A stretch of DNA of 64,000 nt from a bacterium (GTDB lineage: Bacteria > Krumholzibacteriota > Krumholzibacteriia > LZORAL124-64-63), in contig JADJCK010000006.1 of the NCBI GenBank assembly GCA_016703265.1, positions 310,001-374,000 of the forward strand, in the 5' to 3' direction. The stretch's first letter is position 1. Each line of letters starts with the position of its first letter. The notes beneath the pieces were generated by a model. That model ran no database searches, had not been told where the DNA came from, and was given only the letters and a program-made list of their open reading frames with translations. This document shows positions 43,571 to 51,626 of this stretch, piece after piece. The translations under genes and the position numbers were made by a program.

Positions 43571-45130
43571 TCAACGCGGCTTCAGGACGAGGAACGGGCA
43601 GATCATCTCCTCGAGGCTGATGCCGCCGTGCTGGAAGCTGTCCCGGTACAGCCGCTCGTATTCGTGGAAATTCGTCGGGTAGACGAGGTAGTTGCCCTCG
43701 GTGGTGATGGCGTAGTTCTCGATCGATGTCTGCGCCGGCAGCCGGTAGTCCTCGGGGTTCTTCATCAGCATGACCTTGTCCTCGTCGACCCCGAGGTTGT
43801 CCCCGAACTTGTAGCGCACGTTGCTGCTCGTGTCGCGGTTGCCGCGGATCTGTACCGCGCGCCGGCAGAGCTTCGAGCCGTGGTCGGTGGTCAGGATCAC
43901 GGCGCAGTCGCGCCGGGCGAGCGTCTTCAGGACATCGTAGAGGTTCGAGTGCTCGAACCACGAGCGCATCAACGTGCGGAACGCCGCCTCGTCGGGCGCC
44001 AGCTCCTTCAGGATGCGGTTCTGGCTGCGCCCGTGCGCCATCATGTCGAGGAAATTGTAGACGCCGGCCACCAGGCGCGTGCCGCCGAGCGAACCCAGGT
44101 TGCGGTAGAGATGGTCGGTGTCGCGCGCGTCCGAGACCTTGTAGTAGCGGCTGTTGCCGGCCGCGGGACTGCCCAGGCGCTTCAGCTGCTCCTCCAGCAG
44201 CTCGCCCTCGTGCGCGTTGCGGCTGCCGTCGTGGTCGGCCGACGCGATCCACCACTGCGGGTAGCCGCGGGCGATATCCAGCGGGTGCAGGCCGGCGAAC
44301 AGCGCGTTGCGCGCGTACGGCGTGGCGGTGGGCAGGATCGACCAGTAGTGGCGGCGGTCGAGATGGTAGAATTCCTCGAGCATCGGCTCGATCATCCGCA
44401 ACTGGTCGAGCCGCATGCAGTCGATCACGATCCAGAAGACCTGCTTGTGGTTCTCGATCTCGGGCGCGATCCACGTCTCGAAGACCTGAGGGCTCAGCAG
44501 CGGGCCGCCGCTGCCGGGCGCTGCGTTCACCCAGTCCTTGTAGTGGCGACGGACGAACTTGGCGAAGGCCAGGTTGGCCGCCGTGTACTGCTCCTCCAGG
44601 GTCTGCAGCAGGCCGTGGTCGGCATAGGCGAAGAGGTCGAGGCTCCAGGTCACCAGGTCGCCGTAGATCGCCAGCCAGTCGTCGGGCGTGGCCGCCGTGG
44701 CGAAGCGGTCGCCCAGCTTCATGAAGTTGCTCATGTAGCCGCGCGCCACCTCCTCGCCCGCCAGCTTGCGCGCCTCGAGCTGGCGCTTGAGCGCCGAGAG
44801 GATCTGCAGGGGCGACACCGGCTTGACCAGGTAGTCGTCGATGCGCTTGCCGATGGCGCGCGTGACCAGGTCCTCGGCCTCGCTCTTGGTGATCATGATC
44901 ACGGGCACGTGCTCGTTGATGCGGCGAATCCCCTCGAGCGTCTCGAGGCCGCCCATGCCGGGCATCATCTCGTCAAGAAGGATGGCGTCGTACGGCTTCT
45001 CGCGCAGCATGGCCAGGCCGTCCATGCCGTTGGTCGCGCCCTCGACGGCGTAACCCTTCTCGCCGAGATAGACCACGTGCGAGCGGAGTTCCTCGATGTT
45101 GTCGTCGATCCACAGGATGCGGAAAGCCAC
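43571..45130 (-). CDS. porX: PorX-type response regulator with PglZ phosphodiesterase domain
   Basis: A 519-residue protein. Receiver: DD9-10 and phospho-acceptor Asp53 (LLDEMMPG), with Lys in VKPVS. The C-terminal PglZ (alkaline-phosphatase-superfamily) domain has FWIVIDCMRLDQLR, LPTATPYARNALFAG and ILTTDHGSK, the metal site pattern. In Bacteroidota PorX with its kinase PorY controls type 9 secretion genes and has Zn-dependent phosphodiesterase activity. No T9SS gene is in this window, so the target here is open. GTG start with AAGGAG upstream. Lies 22 nt after the kinase. Confidence 0.9.
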   Translation of the reverse strand: MAFRILWIDDNIEELRSHVVYLGEKGYAVEGATNGMDGLAMLREKPYDAILLDEMMPGMGGLETLEGIRRINEHVPVIMITKSEAEDLVTRAIGKRIDDYLVKPVSPLQILSALKRQLEARKLAGEEVARGYMSNFMKLGDRFATAATPDDWLAIYGDLVTWSLDLFAYADHGLLQTLEEQYTAANLAFAKFVRRHYKDWVNAAPGSGGPLLSPQVFETWIAPEIENHKQVFWIVIDCMRLDQLRMIEPMLEEFYHLDRRHYWSILPTATPYARNALFAGLHPLDIARGYPQWWIASADHDGSRNAHEGELLEEQLKRLGSPAAGNSRYYKVSDARDTDHLYRNLGSLGGTRLVAGVYNFLDMMAHGRSQNRILKELAPDEAAFRTLMRSWFEHSNLYDVLKTLARRDCAVILTTDHGSKLCRRAVQIRGNRDTSSNVRYKFGDNLGVDEDKVMLMKNPEDYRLPAQTSIENYAITTEGNYLVYPTNFHEYERLYRDSFQHGGISLEEMICPFLVLKPR

Positions 45131-45152
45131 GGGGGCTCCTTCTGGTCGCGGT

Positions 45153-46454
45153 TCAGGCCGGGCGCGCCGGCGATGACACGTGTGTCGGCGAAGACGCCTG
45201 CGCCGACTTTGTCACGGGCGCCGGCAACGTCACCAGGAAGGTGGTGCCGTGCGGGCTGGTCGACTCGACGCGGATCCTGCCACCATGGTACTCGGTGACG
45301 ATGCGCTTGACGAGCGCCAGGCCCATGCCCCAGCCGCGCTTCTTGGTCGTGAAACCCGGCTCGAAGATCTTGTTGCCCTCGCGGGGCGGGATGCCGCGAC
45401 CGGTGTCCGCGACATAGAGGTGGATGCCCCCGGAAGGCGCATCCTCCAGGCGCACCGTGATGGTGCCCTTGCCGTCGATCAGTGCATCGATCCCGTTCTT
45501 GATCAGGTTCTCCAGGACCCAGCCGAGCAGGTCACGGTTGAACAACACGGGGTTGGTAACAGTTCCCTCGCGCCGGAGCTGCACACGGCCGCCGAAATGG
45601 GGCAGCCGGCGGCGGAAGTACTCGATGATCTCGTCGGCCACATTGTTGATGTCGGTGTCCTCGAGCTTCGGATGCGACCCGATCTGGCTGAATCGCGCCG
45701 AGACCATGCTCAGGCGGTCGACATCGCGGTTCAGCTCCGAGACGACGTCGTCCTTCTTGCCCAGCCGGTCCTCGAGCAGGGCCACCCAGCCCATGATAGA
45801 GGTCAAGGGCGTGCCCAGCTGGTGCGCCGTCTCCTTGGCCATGCCGGCGAACAGCGCCTTTTGCTGGGCGTCCTTCTTGTTCTGCAGGGCCCAGAGGATG
45901 ACGAGGAAGAAAAGGGCCATCACGGCCAGCTCGAGGTAGGGCATGACGCGGAGCCTCTGGCTCAGCGCCGAACGCCCGTAGTGGACGGTGCCGACACGCT
46001 TGCCGGAAGGGTCCATGACGGCGAACGGGTCCTGCTCCTGGTCGTAGGCGGCCGCCAGCGACAGGATCTCGAGGACCACCGGGTTGCTGGGGTTGGACAT
46101 GTTCTCGCGGAGGAGGATCTGGTAGCCCGGGTTGGGGACGCCGATCACCGCCTCGTTCCAGAGGTACGGCCGGCCGGCGTTGTCGGTCAGGATGAACGGC
46201 ACCTCGTTCTCGTTGATGATGTCGATCAACGGCTGCAGGCCCTCGAGCGACTCGGCCTTGATCAGCCGGCTGGCGTTGGCCGCGAGCAGGCTGGTGGTCA
46301 GGTAGGCCTGGCGTTCAACGCTCTGGGAAACGCGGAACGTGAATACCGTCGTGGCCACGACGATACTGATGCTGCCGAGCACGAGGTAGATCGCGAACAG
46401 GTAGCGGCGCCGCAGCCACGACACTCCCGGGCGCGGCATCCGGATTCGCGTCAT
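45153..46454 (-). CDS. porY: PorY-like membrane histidine kinase
   Basis: A 433-residue kinase with TM1 at about 18-38 and TM2 at about 178-197, enclosing a periplasmic domain. The H-box is ETAHQLGTPLTSIMGW, the HQLGTPLS/T variant typical of PorY. The ATPase domain has LENLIKNGIDAL, VADTGRGIP and TTKKRGWGMGLAL. The ATG overlaps the serS stop (ATGA). Next to a PorX homologue it is the natural cognate kinase. The gene name rests on the H-box and neighbour, not on experiment. Confidence 0.82.
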   Translation of the reverse strand: MTRIRMPRPGVSWLRRRYLFAIYLVLGSISIVVATTVFTFRVSQSVERQAYLTTSLLAANASRLIKAESLEGLQPLIDIINENEVPFILTDNAGRPYLWNEAVIGVPNPGYQILLRENMSNPSNPVVLEILSLAAAYDQEQDPFAVMDPSGKRVGTVHYGRSALSQRLRVMPYLELAVMALFFLVILWALQNKKDAQQKALFAGMAKETAHQLGTPLTSIMGWVALLEDRLGKKDDVVSELNRDVDRLSMVSARFSQIGSHPKLEDTDINNVADEIIEYFRRRLPHFGGRVQLRREGTVTNPVLFNRDLLGWVLENLIKNGIDALIDGKGTITVRLEDAPSGGIHLYVADTGRGIPPREGNKIFEPGFTTKKRGWGMGLALVKRIVTEYHGGRIRVESTSPHGTTFLVTLPAPVTKSAQASSPTHVSSPARPA

Positions 46455-47710
46455 CCGATGTACTCCAGCCCGCCCATGTACGGGCGCAACACGTCGGGGA
46501 CGCGCACGCGCCCGTCAGCGGTCTGGTAGTTCTCGAGGATGGCCACCAGTACGCGCGGCAGGGCGAGGCCCGAGCCGTTCAGCGTGTGGACGTAGCCCTT
46601 GTCGCTGCCGCCCTTGTAGCGGATGCCGGCGCGCCGCGCCTGGAAATCGCCGAAGTTGCTGCACGACGAGACCTCCAGCCACTTGCCGACGCCCGCCGCC
46701 CACACCTCCAGGTCGTAGCACTTGGCGGCGGCGAAGCTGAGATCGCCGGTGGCCAGGGCCAGCACGCGGTAGGGCAGCCCGAGCTTCTGCAGCAGTTCCT
46801 CGGCGTCGGCCGTCAGCGACTCGAGTTCGTCCCACGAGGTATCCGGCGCCACGAACTTCACCATCTCCACCTTGTGGAACTGGTGCACGCGCAACAGGCC
46901 GCGCGTGTCCTTGCCGGCGGCGCCCGCCTCGCGGCGGAAGCAGGGCGAGAAGGCGCAGTACTTCAGCGGCAACTGGGCGGCGTCGAGCGTCTCCTGCATG
47001 TGGACGTTGGTGACCGAAACCTCGGCGGTCGGGATCAGGTACAGGTCGTCCACCTGGCAGTGGTACATGTCCTCGGCCAGTTTCGGCAGCTGGCCGGTGC
47101 CCTGCATCGCCTCGGCGTTGACCAGGTACGGGATGTTGAACTCGGTGTAGCCCTGCTCCAGGTGCACGTCGAGGAACCAGTTGATGAGTGCACGTTCGAG
47201 GCGCGCGCCCTGGCCGGAAAGCACCGTGAAGCCGCTGCCGCTCATGCGCACGGCCCGCTCGGGGTGGAAGATGCCCAGCTCGGCGGCCAGGTCCCAGTGC
47301 GGCACCATCGCGTGTGCCGGCTGCGTCACCTCGCCCCAGGTGCGCACGACGACGTTGCATTCCTCGCCACCCTCGGGCACCGAGGCATGCGGCAGGTTGG
47401 GGATGCGCAGGTAGAGCTGCTCGACCGCGGCCTCGAGTTCGACGGCGGAGTCCTTCAGCTGCTTGAGCCGGTCCGAGACGCTCTTCATCTCGGCGATGGC
47501 TGCCGAAGCGTCGCCGCCGGCCTTCTTGACGTCGCTGATGGCGCGGTTGGCGCGGTTGGCTTCGGCCTGCAGGGTCTCGATCTCCTGCAGGGCGGCGCGG
47601 CGCGCGGCGTCCTGGTCGTAGTAGGCCTGGATGTCGACGGACTCGCGCTTGAGGGCGACGGCGCGGACGACCTGGTCGCGGTTCTCGCGCAGGAACTTGC
47701 GGTCGAGCAA
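46451..47710 (-). CDS. serS: seryl-tRNA synthetase
   Basis: A 419-residue class IIa synthetase. The N-terminal coiled-coil tRNA arm (residues about 1-110) ends before GGEECNVVV. Motif 2 is YCAFSPCFRREAGAAGKDTRGLLRVHQF, and motif 3 is LNGSGLALPRVLVAILENYQ. It also charges tRNA-Sec when one is present, relevant to the selenoprotein candidate. Start TTG 47708-47710 (LLDRKFLREN) with AGAGG six bases upstream; longer upstream extension lacks homology. It heads the porY-porX-tsaE-tsaB-rimI run. Confidence 0.95.
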   Translation of the reverse strand: MLDRKFLRENRDQVVRAVALKRESVDIQAYYDQDAARRAALQEIETLQAEANRANRAISDVKKAGGDASAAIAEMKSVSDRLKQLKDSAVELEAAVEQLYLRIPNLPHASVPEGGEECNVVVRTWGEVTQPAHAMVPHWDLAAELGIFHPERAVRMSGSGFTVLSGQGARLERALINWFLDVHLEQGYTEFNIPYLVNAEAMQGTGQLPKLAEDMYHCQVDDLYLIPTAEVSVTNVHMQETLDAAQLPLKYCAFSPCFRREAGAAGKDTRGLLRVHQFHKVEMVKFVAPDTSWDELESLTADAEELLQKLGLPYRVLALATGDLSFAAAKCYDLEVWAAGVGKWLEVSSCSNFGDFQARRAGIRYKGGSDKGYVHTLNGSGLALPRVLVAILENYQTADGRVRVPDVLRPYMGGLEYIG

Positions 47711-47803
47711 GGGGGCACCTCTCGGGGAGTTGGCAACGGCCGGCGCTGCCGGGGCGTTCGCAAGAAACACGCCCGCCGCAACAGGTTCCGGCGGGAAATT
47801 GGT

Positions 47804-47832
47804 TTTGCATTCCACGGCAGCGGCTGCTAAGA
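47804..47832 (+). promoter_or_regulatory. weak candidate promoter for pyrF
   Basis: Plus strand TTGCAT (47804-47809), 17-nt spacer, TAAGAA (47827-47832), about 115 nt upstream of the pyrF ATG, in the divergent serS/pyrF gap. The -10 is poor. Confidence 0.3.
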
Positions 47833-47951
47833 AGGTTAGTCACAGGAACAAGGCCCCGGCAAGCCAAATCGCGGGTTGCCGGCGGCCCGCACCGCCCGCC
47901 GGACGCGCCCTGCCGGACGCGCTCCCGGGGCGCATCCCGATCGAGGCGGCC

Positions 47952-48701
47952 ATGCTCCGAAACGAACTCATCGGTCGCCTGCGGGCGCTGCCGCCAGGCC
48001 GGCGCCTGATCACGGCCCTGGATGTCCCGGACACGGCGGCCGCGCTGGCCCTGGCCGGGCGCCTGGGGCCGCGAGGCGGCTTCGTCAAGGTGGGCCTGGA
48101 GCTCTTTTCCGCCGGCGGTCCCGAGGTGGTCACCGCCCTGCGCGGCCTGGGCCGGGACGTCTTCCTGGACCTCAAGTACCATGACATCCCGAATACCGTC
48201 GCTTCGGCGGCGCGGCAGGCCGCACGCCTCGGCGCCTCGCTCTGTACGATCCACGCCGCGAACGGTCGGGCGGCAATGGAGGCTGCCGCGAAGGCGCTGG
48301 CCGAGGCACCGCCGGGCGCCGACGGCGGTCGCCCGGCCCTGCTGGCAGTTACGGTGCTGACCAGCCTCTCGGCGGCGGACCTGGACGAGGTGGCCCCGGG
48401 CGGCGGGTCGCTGGCCGACCGCGTGGCCCGGTTGGCGATGCTGGCCTGGGAAAGCGGCTGCGACGGCCTGGTCTGTTCGGCGGCCGACCTGCCTGCGTTG
48501 CGGCGCGTGGTGGGCCCCGAGCCGCTGGTCGTGACCCCGGGCATCCGCCCGGCCGACGGCAGCCTCGACGACCAGAAGCGCGTGGCCACCCCGCGGCAGG
48601 CTGCCGCAGCGGGCGCCGACTTCCTGGTCATCGGGCGCCCGGTGACCCAGGCGCCCGACCCGGCAGCAGCGCTGGCCTCGCTCGCCGCCGATTTCGCGTG
48701 A
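47952..48701 (+). CDS. pyrF: orotidine 5'-phosphate decarboxylase (type 2)
   Basis: A 249-residue (beta/alpha)8 enzyme making UMP. The active-site motif is FLDLKYHDIPNT (D-x-K-x-x-D), followed by PGIRPADGSLDDQKRV and the phosphate loop VIGRPVTQAPDP. ATG 47952-47954 with GAGG upstream. It begins a short pyrimidine operon with pyrE, on the plus strand, opposite serS. Confidence 0.95.
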   Translation: MLRNELIGRLRALPPGRRLITALDVPDTAAALALAGRLGPRGGFVKVGLELFSAGGPEVVTALRGLGRDVFLDLKYHDIPNTVASAARQAARLGASLCTIHAANGRAAMEAAAKALAEAPPGADGGRPALLAVTVLTSLSAADLDEVAPGGGSLADRVARLAMLAWESGCDGLVCSAADLPALRRVVGPEPLVVTPGIRPADGSLDDQKRVATPRQAAAAGADFLVIGRPVTQAPDPAAALASLAADFA

Positions 48702-48735
48702 CCCGAGAACAAGGCTTCCGCAGAAAGGGACTCCC

Positions 48736-49308
48736 GTGAACGAAAGCAGTCTCCTGTCGCTGATGGAGGAACTGGGCGCGCTGCACAAGGGACACTTCCT
48801 CCTGAGCAGCGGCCGCCACAGCCACACCTACTTCCAGTGCGCGCGCCTGCTGCAGTTCCCCGAACTGGCGCGTGAACTGGGCGCCGAGCTGGCGACGTTC
48901 TTCGCCGATGTGCCCCATGACGTGGTGGTGAGTCCCGCACTCGGCGGCATCCTCATCGGGCATGAAGTGGCCCGCGCGGTCGGACGCCGCTTCCTGTTCA
49001 CCGAACGCAAGGAAAGCCAGATGGAGCTGCGTCGCGGCTTCACGCTGGAGCCGCGGGAGAAGGTCCTCATCGTCGAGGATGTGGTGACCCGCGGCACCAG
49101 CCTGCTGGAAGTGGCGCGCGTGGTCGAGGCGAACGGCGGCGTCGTCGTCGGCCTGTCCTGCATCGTCGACCGCACCGGCGGCGAGGTCGAATTGCCCCTG
49201 CCGCTGCGGTCGTTGGCGCGCGTCGCCGTGGAAACCTGGGAACCGGCGGACTGCCCGCTGTGCCGCGCCGGCAAGCCGGTGATCAAGCCCGGCAGCCGCG
49301 GCAACTGA
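48736..49308 (+). CDS. pyrE: orotate phosphoribosyltransferase
   Basis: A 190-residue enzyme converting orotate and PRPP to OMP. The PRPP loop is VLIVEDVVTRGTS, with KGHFLLSSGRHSHTYFQ at the N-terminus. The start is GTG 48736-48738 after an AAAGGGACTCCC site. It ends with CPLCRAGKPV, an unusual C-terminal Cys pair. Lies 34 nt after pyrF. Confidence 0.95.
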   Translation: MNESSLLSLMEELGALHKGHFLLSSGRHSHTYFQCARLLQFPELARELGAELATFFADVPHDVVVSPALGGILIGHEVARAVGRRFLFTERKESQMELRRGFTLEPREKVLIVEDVVTRGTSLLEVARVVEANGGVVVGLSCIVDRTGGEVELPLPLRSLARVAVETWEPADCPLCRAGKPVIKPGSRGN

Positions 49309-49325
49309 AGGACGGAGACGCCTTG

Positions 49326-50855
49326 ATGCAGCGGGCGGCAGGCGGGCGCCGGGCAGCGCTGGCCGCGGGACTGGCCGTCGCGCTGCTGGCGTGCGTGACC
49401 TGGCCGCTGCTGCACCCGGCGCGGCCGCTGTTGCCCACCGATGACCTCTACACGCACCTGTCCGTCACAAGGCACCTGGCGCGCGGCGACGGGTTCCTCT
49501 GCGACATCGCCTATCCCCTGTCGTTCGCCTGGCCCTTCGCGCGCGTGCTGCCGCAGCCGCTCGTGCATCGCCCCCCGGGCTGGCCCGTAGCCCTGCTGGT
49601 GCCGTACGCGGCGGTCGGCGGCGACACGCACCGCCTTCCCGGCGCCGTGCGCGCGCTGCAGGTGCTGGTGCTGGCGATCATCGCCGGACTGGGTACCGCG
49701 GCGTGGGTCCGGCGCGGGCGCCTCGGCGCCGCAGCCGCCTGGCTGGTGCCGCTGGCCGCCTGCCCGCTGCTCCCGTACGCCGTGGACTGGGGACACACCG
49801 AACTGCCCGCCGCAGCGCTGCTGCTGTCGGTGTGGCTGCGGCATCGCGACGGCCTGCGGACGCCGGGCGCGATCGACGGCCTGCTGACAGGGCTGCTGGC
49901 GCTGCTGCGACCGGAACTGGCCTGGCTGCCGCCGGCGTGGTGGTTGTGGCTGGCGCACCGCACTCCCGCGGACAGGCGCCGGGCGCGGCGCGGGACCTGG
50001 CTGGCGATGCTCGTCGTGCTGGCGCTGTCGGGACCGTGGCTGGTGCGCAACGCGCGGCTGACCGGCAACCCGTTCTTCAGCGTGCAGGCCGCGGCCGAAG
50101 TGGCCAAGGACACGCGCACGTGGCCCGGGTACGAGGTCTACCGGCAACTGGAGCCGCAGCCGGCCTGGCGGCTGCTGCGCGACGACCCGCTGCCGGTGGC
50201 GCGGAAGACAGCCCGCGGACTGCGCTTCTTCGCGCGCGAGTTGCCGGGCCTGGTGCCGTGCGCATTGCCCGTGTTGTTGCTGGCCGGCGCACTGGCCGGG
50301 CGTCGCAGCGGGTTGCGGCGGCGGCCAGCCGCCGCGAATGGACCCGAGGCGATCGCGCCGCACCCATCATGGTTGCGCGCACCCGCACCCACCGCGCTGG
50401 CATCGCTGGTCGCACTGGCCGCACTCTACGCGCCGCTGGACCACTCGCTGCGCCACCTGCTGGTGATGGTCCCGATCCTGGCCTGGGAAGCCGCGCCCTG
50501 GCTGGGCGAATGGCCCTGGACATTGCGGCGTCGCGGCGCCGTGCGTCCGGCCTGGCCGGCCTGGCGCACGGTGCTGGCCGCGCTGGTCGTGGCCGTGCCG
50601 GTGGTGCTGCTGACACAGCGTGAACCGACCGGCTGGGCCGGCGCCGCGCGCGACGCGGTGACCATGCAGGCGGGGGCCCTCCGCGAGGCGGAAGTGCTGC
50701 GCGGCCTGCCCGCCGATGCGGTGCCGTTCGTGGAGTCGGCCGCTGCGCCCTGGCTGGCCGACCGCGCTGCCGTCTGGTCACCGCGCGATGAGGCCACTGC
50801 GGCCGTGATCCGCGCCTGGCTGGCCCCTGCGTCCGGCACCGGGAGGCAACCGTGA
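49326..50855 (+). CDS. polytopic membrane glycosyltransferase (GT39/ArnT-like)
   Basis: A 509-residue inner-membrane protein, ATG 49326 with GGAG upstream. TM1 is about residues 9-28. The acidic first periplasmic loop PTDDLYTHLSVTRHLARGDG fits the D-D/E catalytic loop of the lipid-linked glycosyltransferases. Many following TM segments are Ala/Leu/Trp-rich. It would transfer a sugar from an undecaprenyl-linked donor to an acceptor facing the periplasm. Its stop overlaps pgeF (GTGA). Family level is confident, specificity is not. Confidence 0.75.
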   Translation: MQRAAGGRRAALAAGLAVALLACVTWPLLHPARPLLPTDDLYTHLSVTRHLARGDGFLCDIAYPLSFAWPFARVLPQPLVHRPPGWPVALLVPYAAVGGDTHRLPGAVRALQVLVLAIIAGLGTAAWVRRGRLGAAAAWLVPLAACPLLPYAVDWGHTELPAAALLLSVWLRHRDGLRTPGAIDGLLTGLLALLRPELAWLPPAWWLWLAHRTPADRRRARRGTWLAMLVVLALSGPWLVRNARLTGNPFFSVQAAAEVAKDTRTWPGYEVYRQLEPQPAWRLLRDDPLPVARKTARGLRFFARELPGLVPCALPVLLLAGALAGRRSGLRRRPAAANGPEAIAPHPSWLRAPAPTALASLVALAALYAPLDHSLRHLLVMVPILAWEAAPWLGEWPWTLRRRGAVRPAWPAWRTVLAALVVAVPVVLLTQREPTGWAGAARDAVTMQAGALREAEVLRGLPADAVPFVESAAAPWLADRAAVWSPRDEATAAVIRAWLAPASGTGRQP

Positions 50856-51625
50856 GCACACCGCACTGGCTGGCAGAAGAACGGACACTGGCCGCTGCAG
50901 GGTGGCGCCACGGCTGGACGACGACGGAGGGCCCGGACTTCCGCGCCGGCCCGGGCGTCCCGGCCATGAAGGCCGCGATGGCGACGCTCGGCCGCGGCAC
51001 GCGCCTGGCGGCCCTGGCCTGGGTCCACCAGGTGCACGGCGGCACGGTGCTGCGCGCCCGGGGCCCGGGCCTGGTCGGCGATGCCGACGCCCTGTGGACA
51101 ACGGAACCCGGCCTGGCGACGGTCGGGCGCGGCGCCGACTGCCCCCTGGTCCTGGTGGGCGGCCGACTCGGGTCCGGCGACGGCATCTGGGGCTTCGCGC
51201 ACGCCTCGTGGCGTTCGACGGTCGCCGGCATCACCGGTTCGCTGCTGGCGGCCATGACCGCGGCCGGACTGCGACCGGAAACGGCGCACGCGGTCATCTG
51301 CCCCTCGGCGGGTCCCTGCTGCTACGAGGTGGGTGACGAAGTGCGCTCGGCGGCCGTGGAACGGCTGGGACCGCAGGCGGCGGCCTTCTTCACGCCGCAC
51401 GGCCCGCGCTGGCTGTTCGACCTGTGGGCGGCCAACGAGGCCCAGCTGGGCGCCGCCGGCGTGCCGCCCGCGGCGGTGGCGCGCAGCGGGCACTGCACGA
51501 TCTGCGGCGGCACCGACTTTCCCAGCCATCGCCGCGACGGCGAGGCCGCCGGCCGCTTCGCGGCCTTCATCGCCGGCGACGGGCCCGCGGCGCCCGCCGG
51601 CCTTGAACCCGACGTCGGCGGCTGA
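50852..51625 (+). CDS. pgeF: multicopper-oxidase-like purine nucleoside phosphorylase (PgeF/YfiH)
   Basis: A 257-residue cytosolic protein of the laccase/YfiH family, which phosphorolyses purine nucleosides and trims mis-incorporated peptidoglycan precursors in E. coli. Metal ligands are in HQVHGG, RGADCPLVLV and FAHASWRSTVAGI, and SAGPCCYEVGDEV is conserved. GTG 50852-50854 overlaps the previous stop. It converges directly on icmF. Confidence 0.9.
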   Translation: MSTPHWLAEERTLAAAGWRHGWTTTEGPDFRAGPGVPAMKAAMATLGRGTRLAALAWVHQVHGGTVLRARGPGLVGDADALWTTEPGLATVGRGADCPLVLVGGRLGSGDGIWGFAHASWRSTVAGITGSLLAAMTAAGLRPETAHAVICPSAGPCCYEVGDEVRSAAVERLGPQAAAFFTPHGPRWLFDLWAANEAQLGAAGVPPAAVARSGHCTICGGTDFPSHRRDGEAAGRFAAFIAGDGPAAPAGLEPDVGG

Positions 51626-51626
51626 C

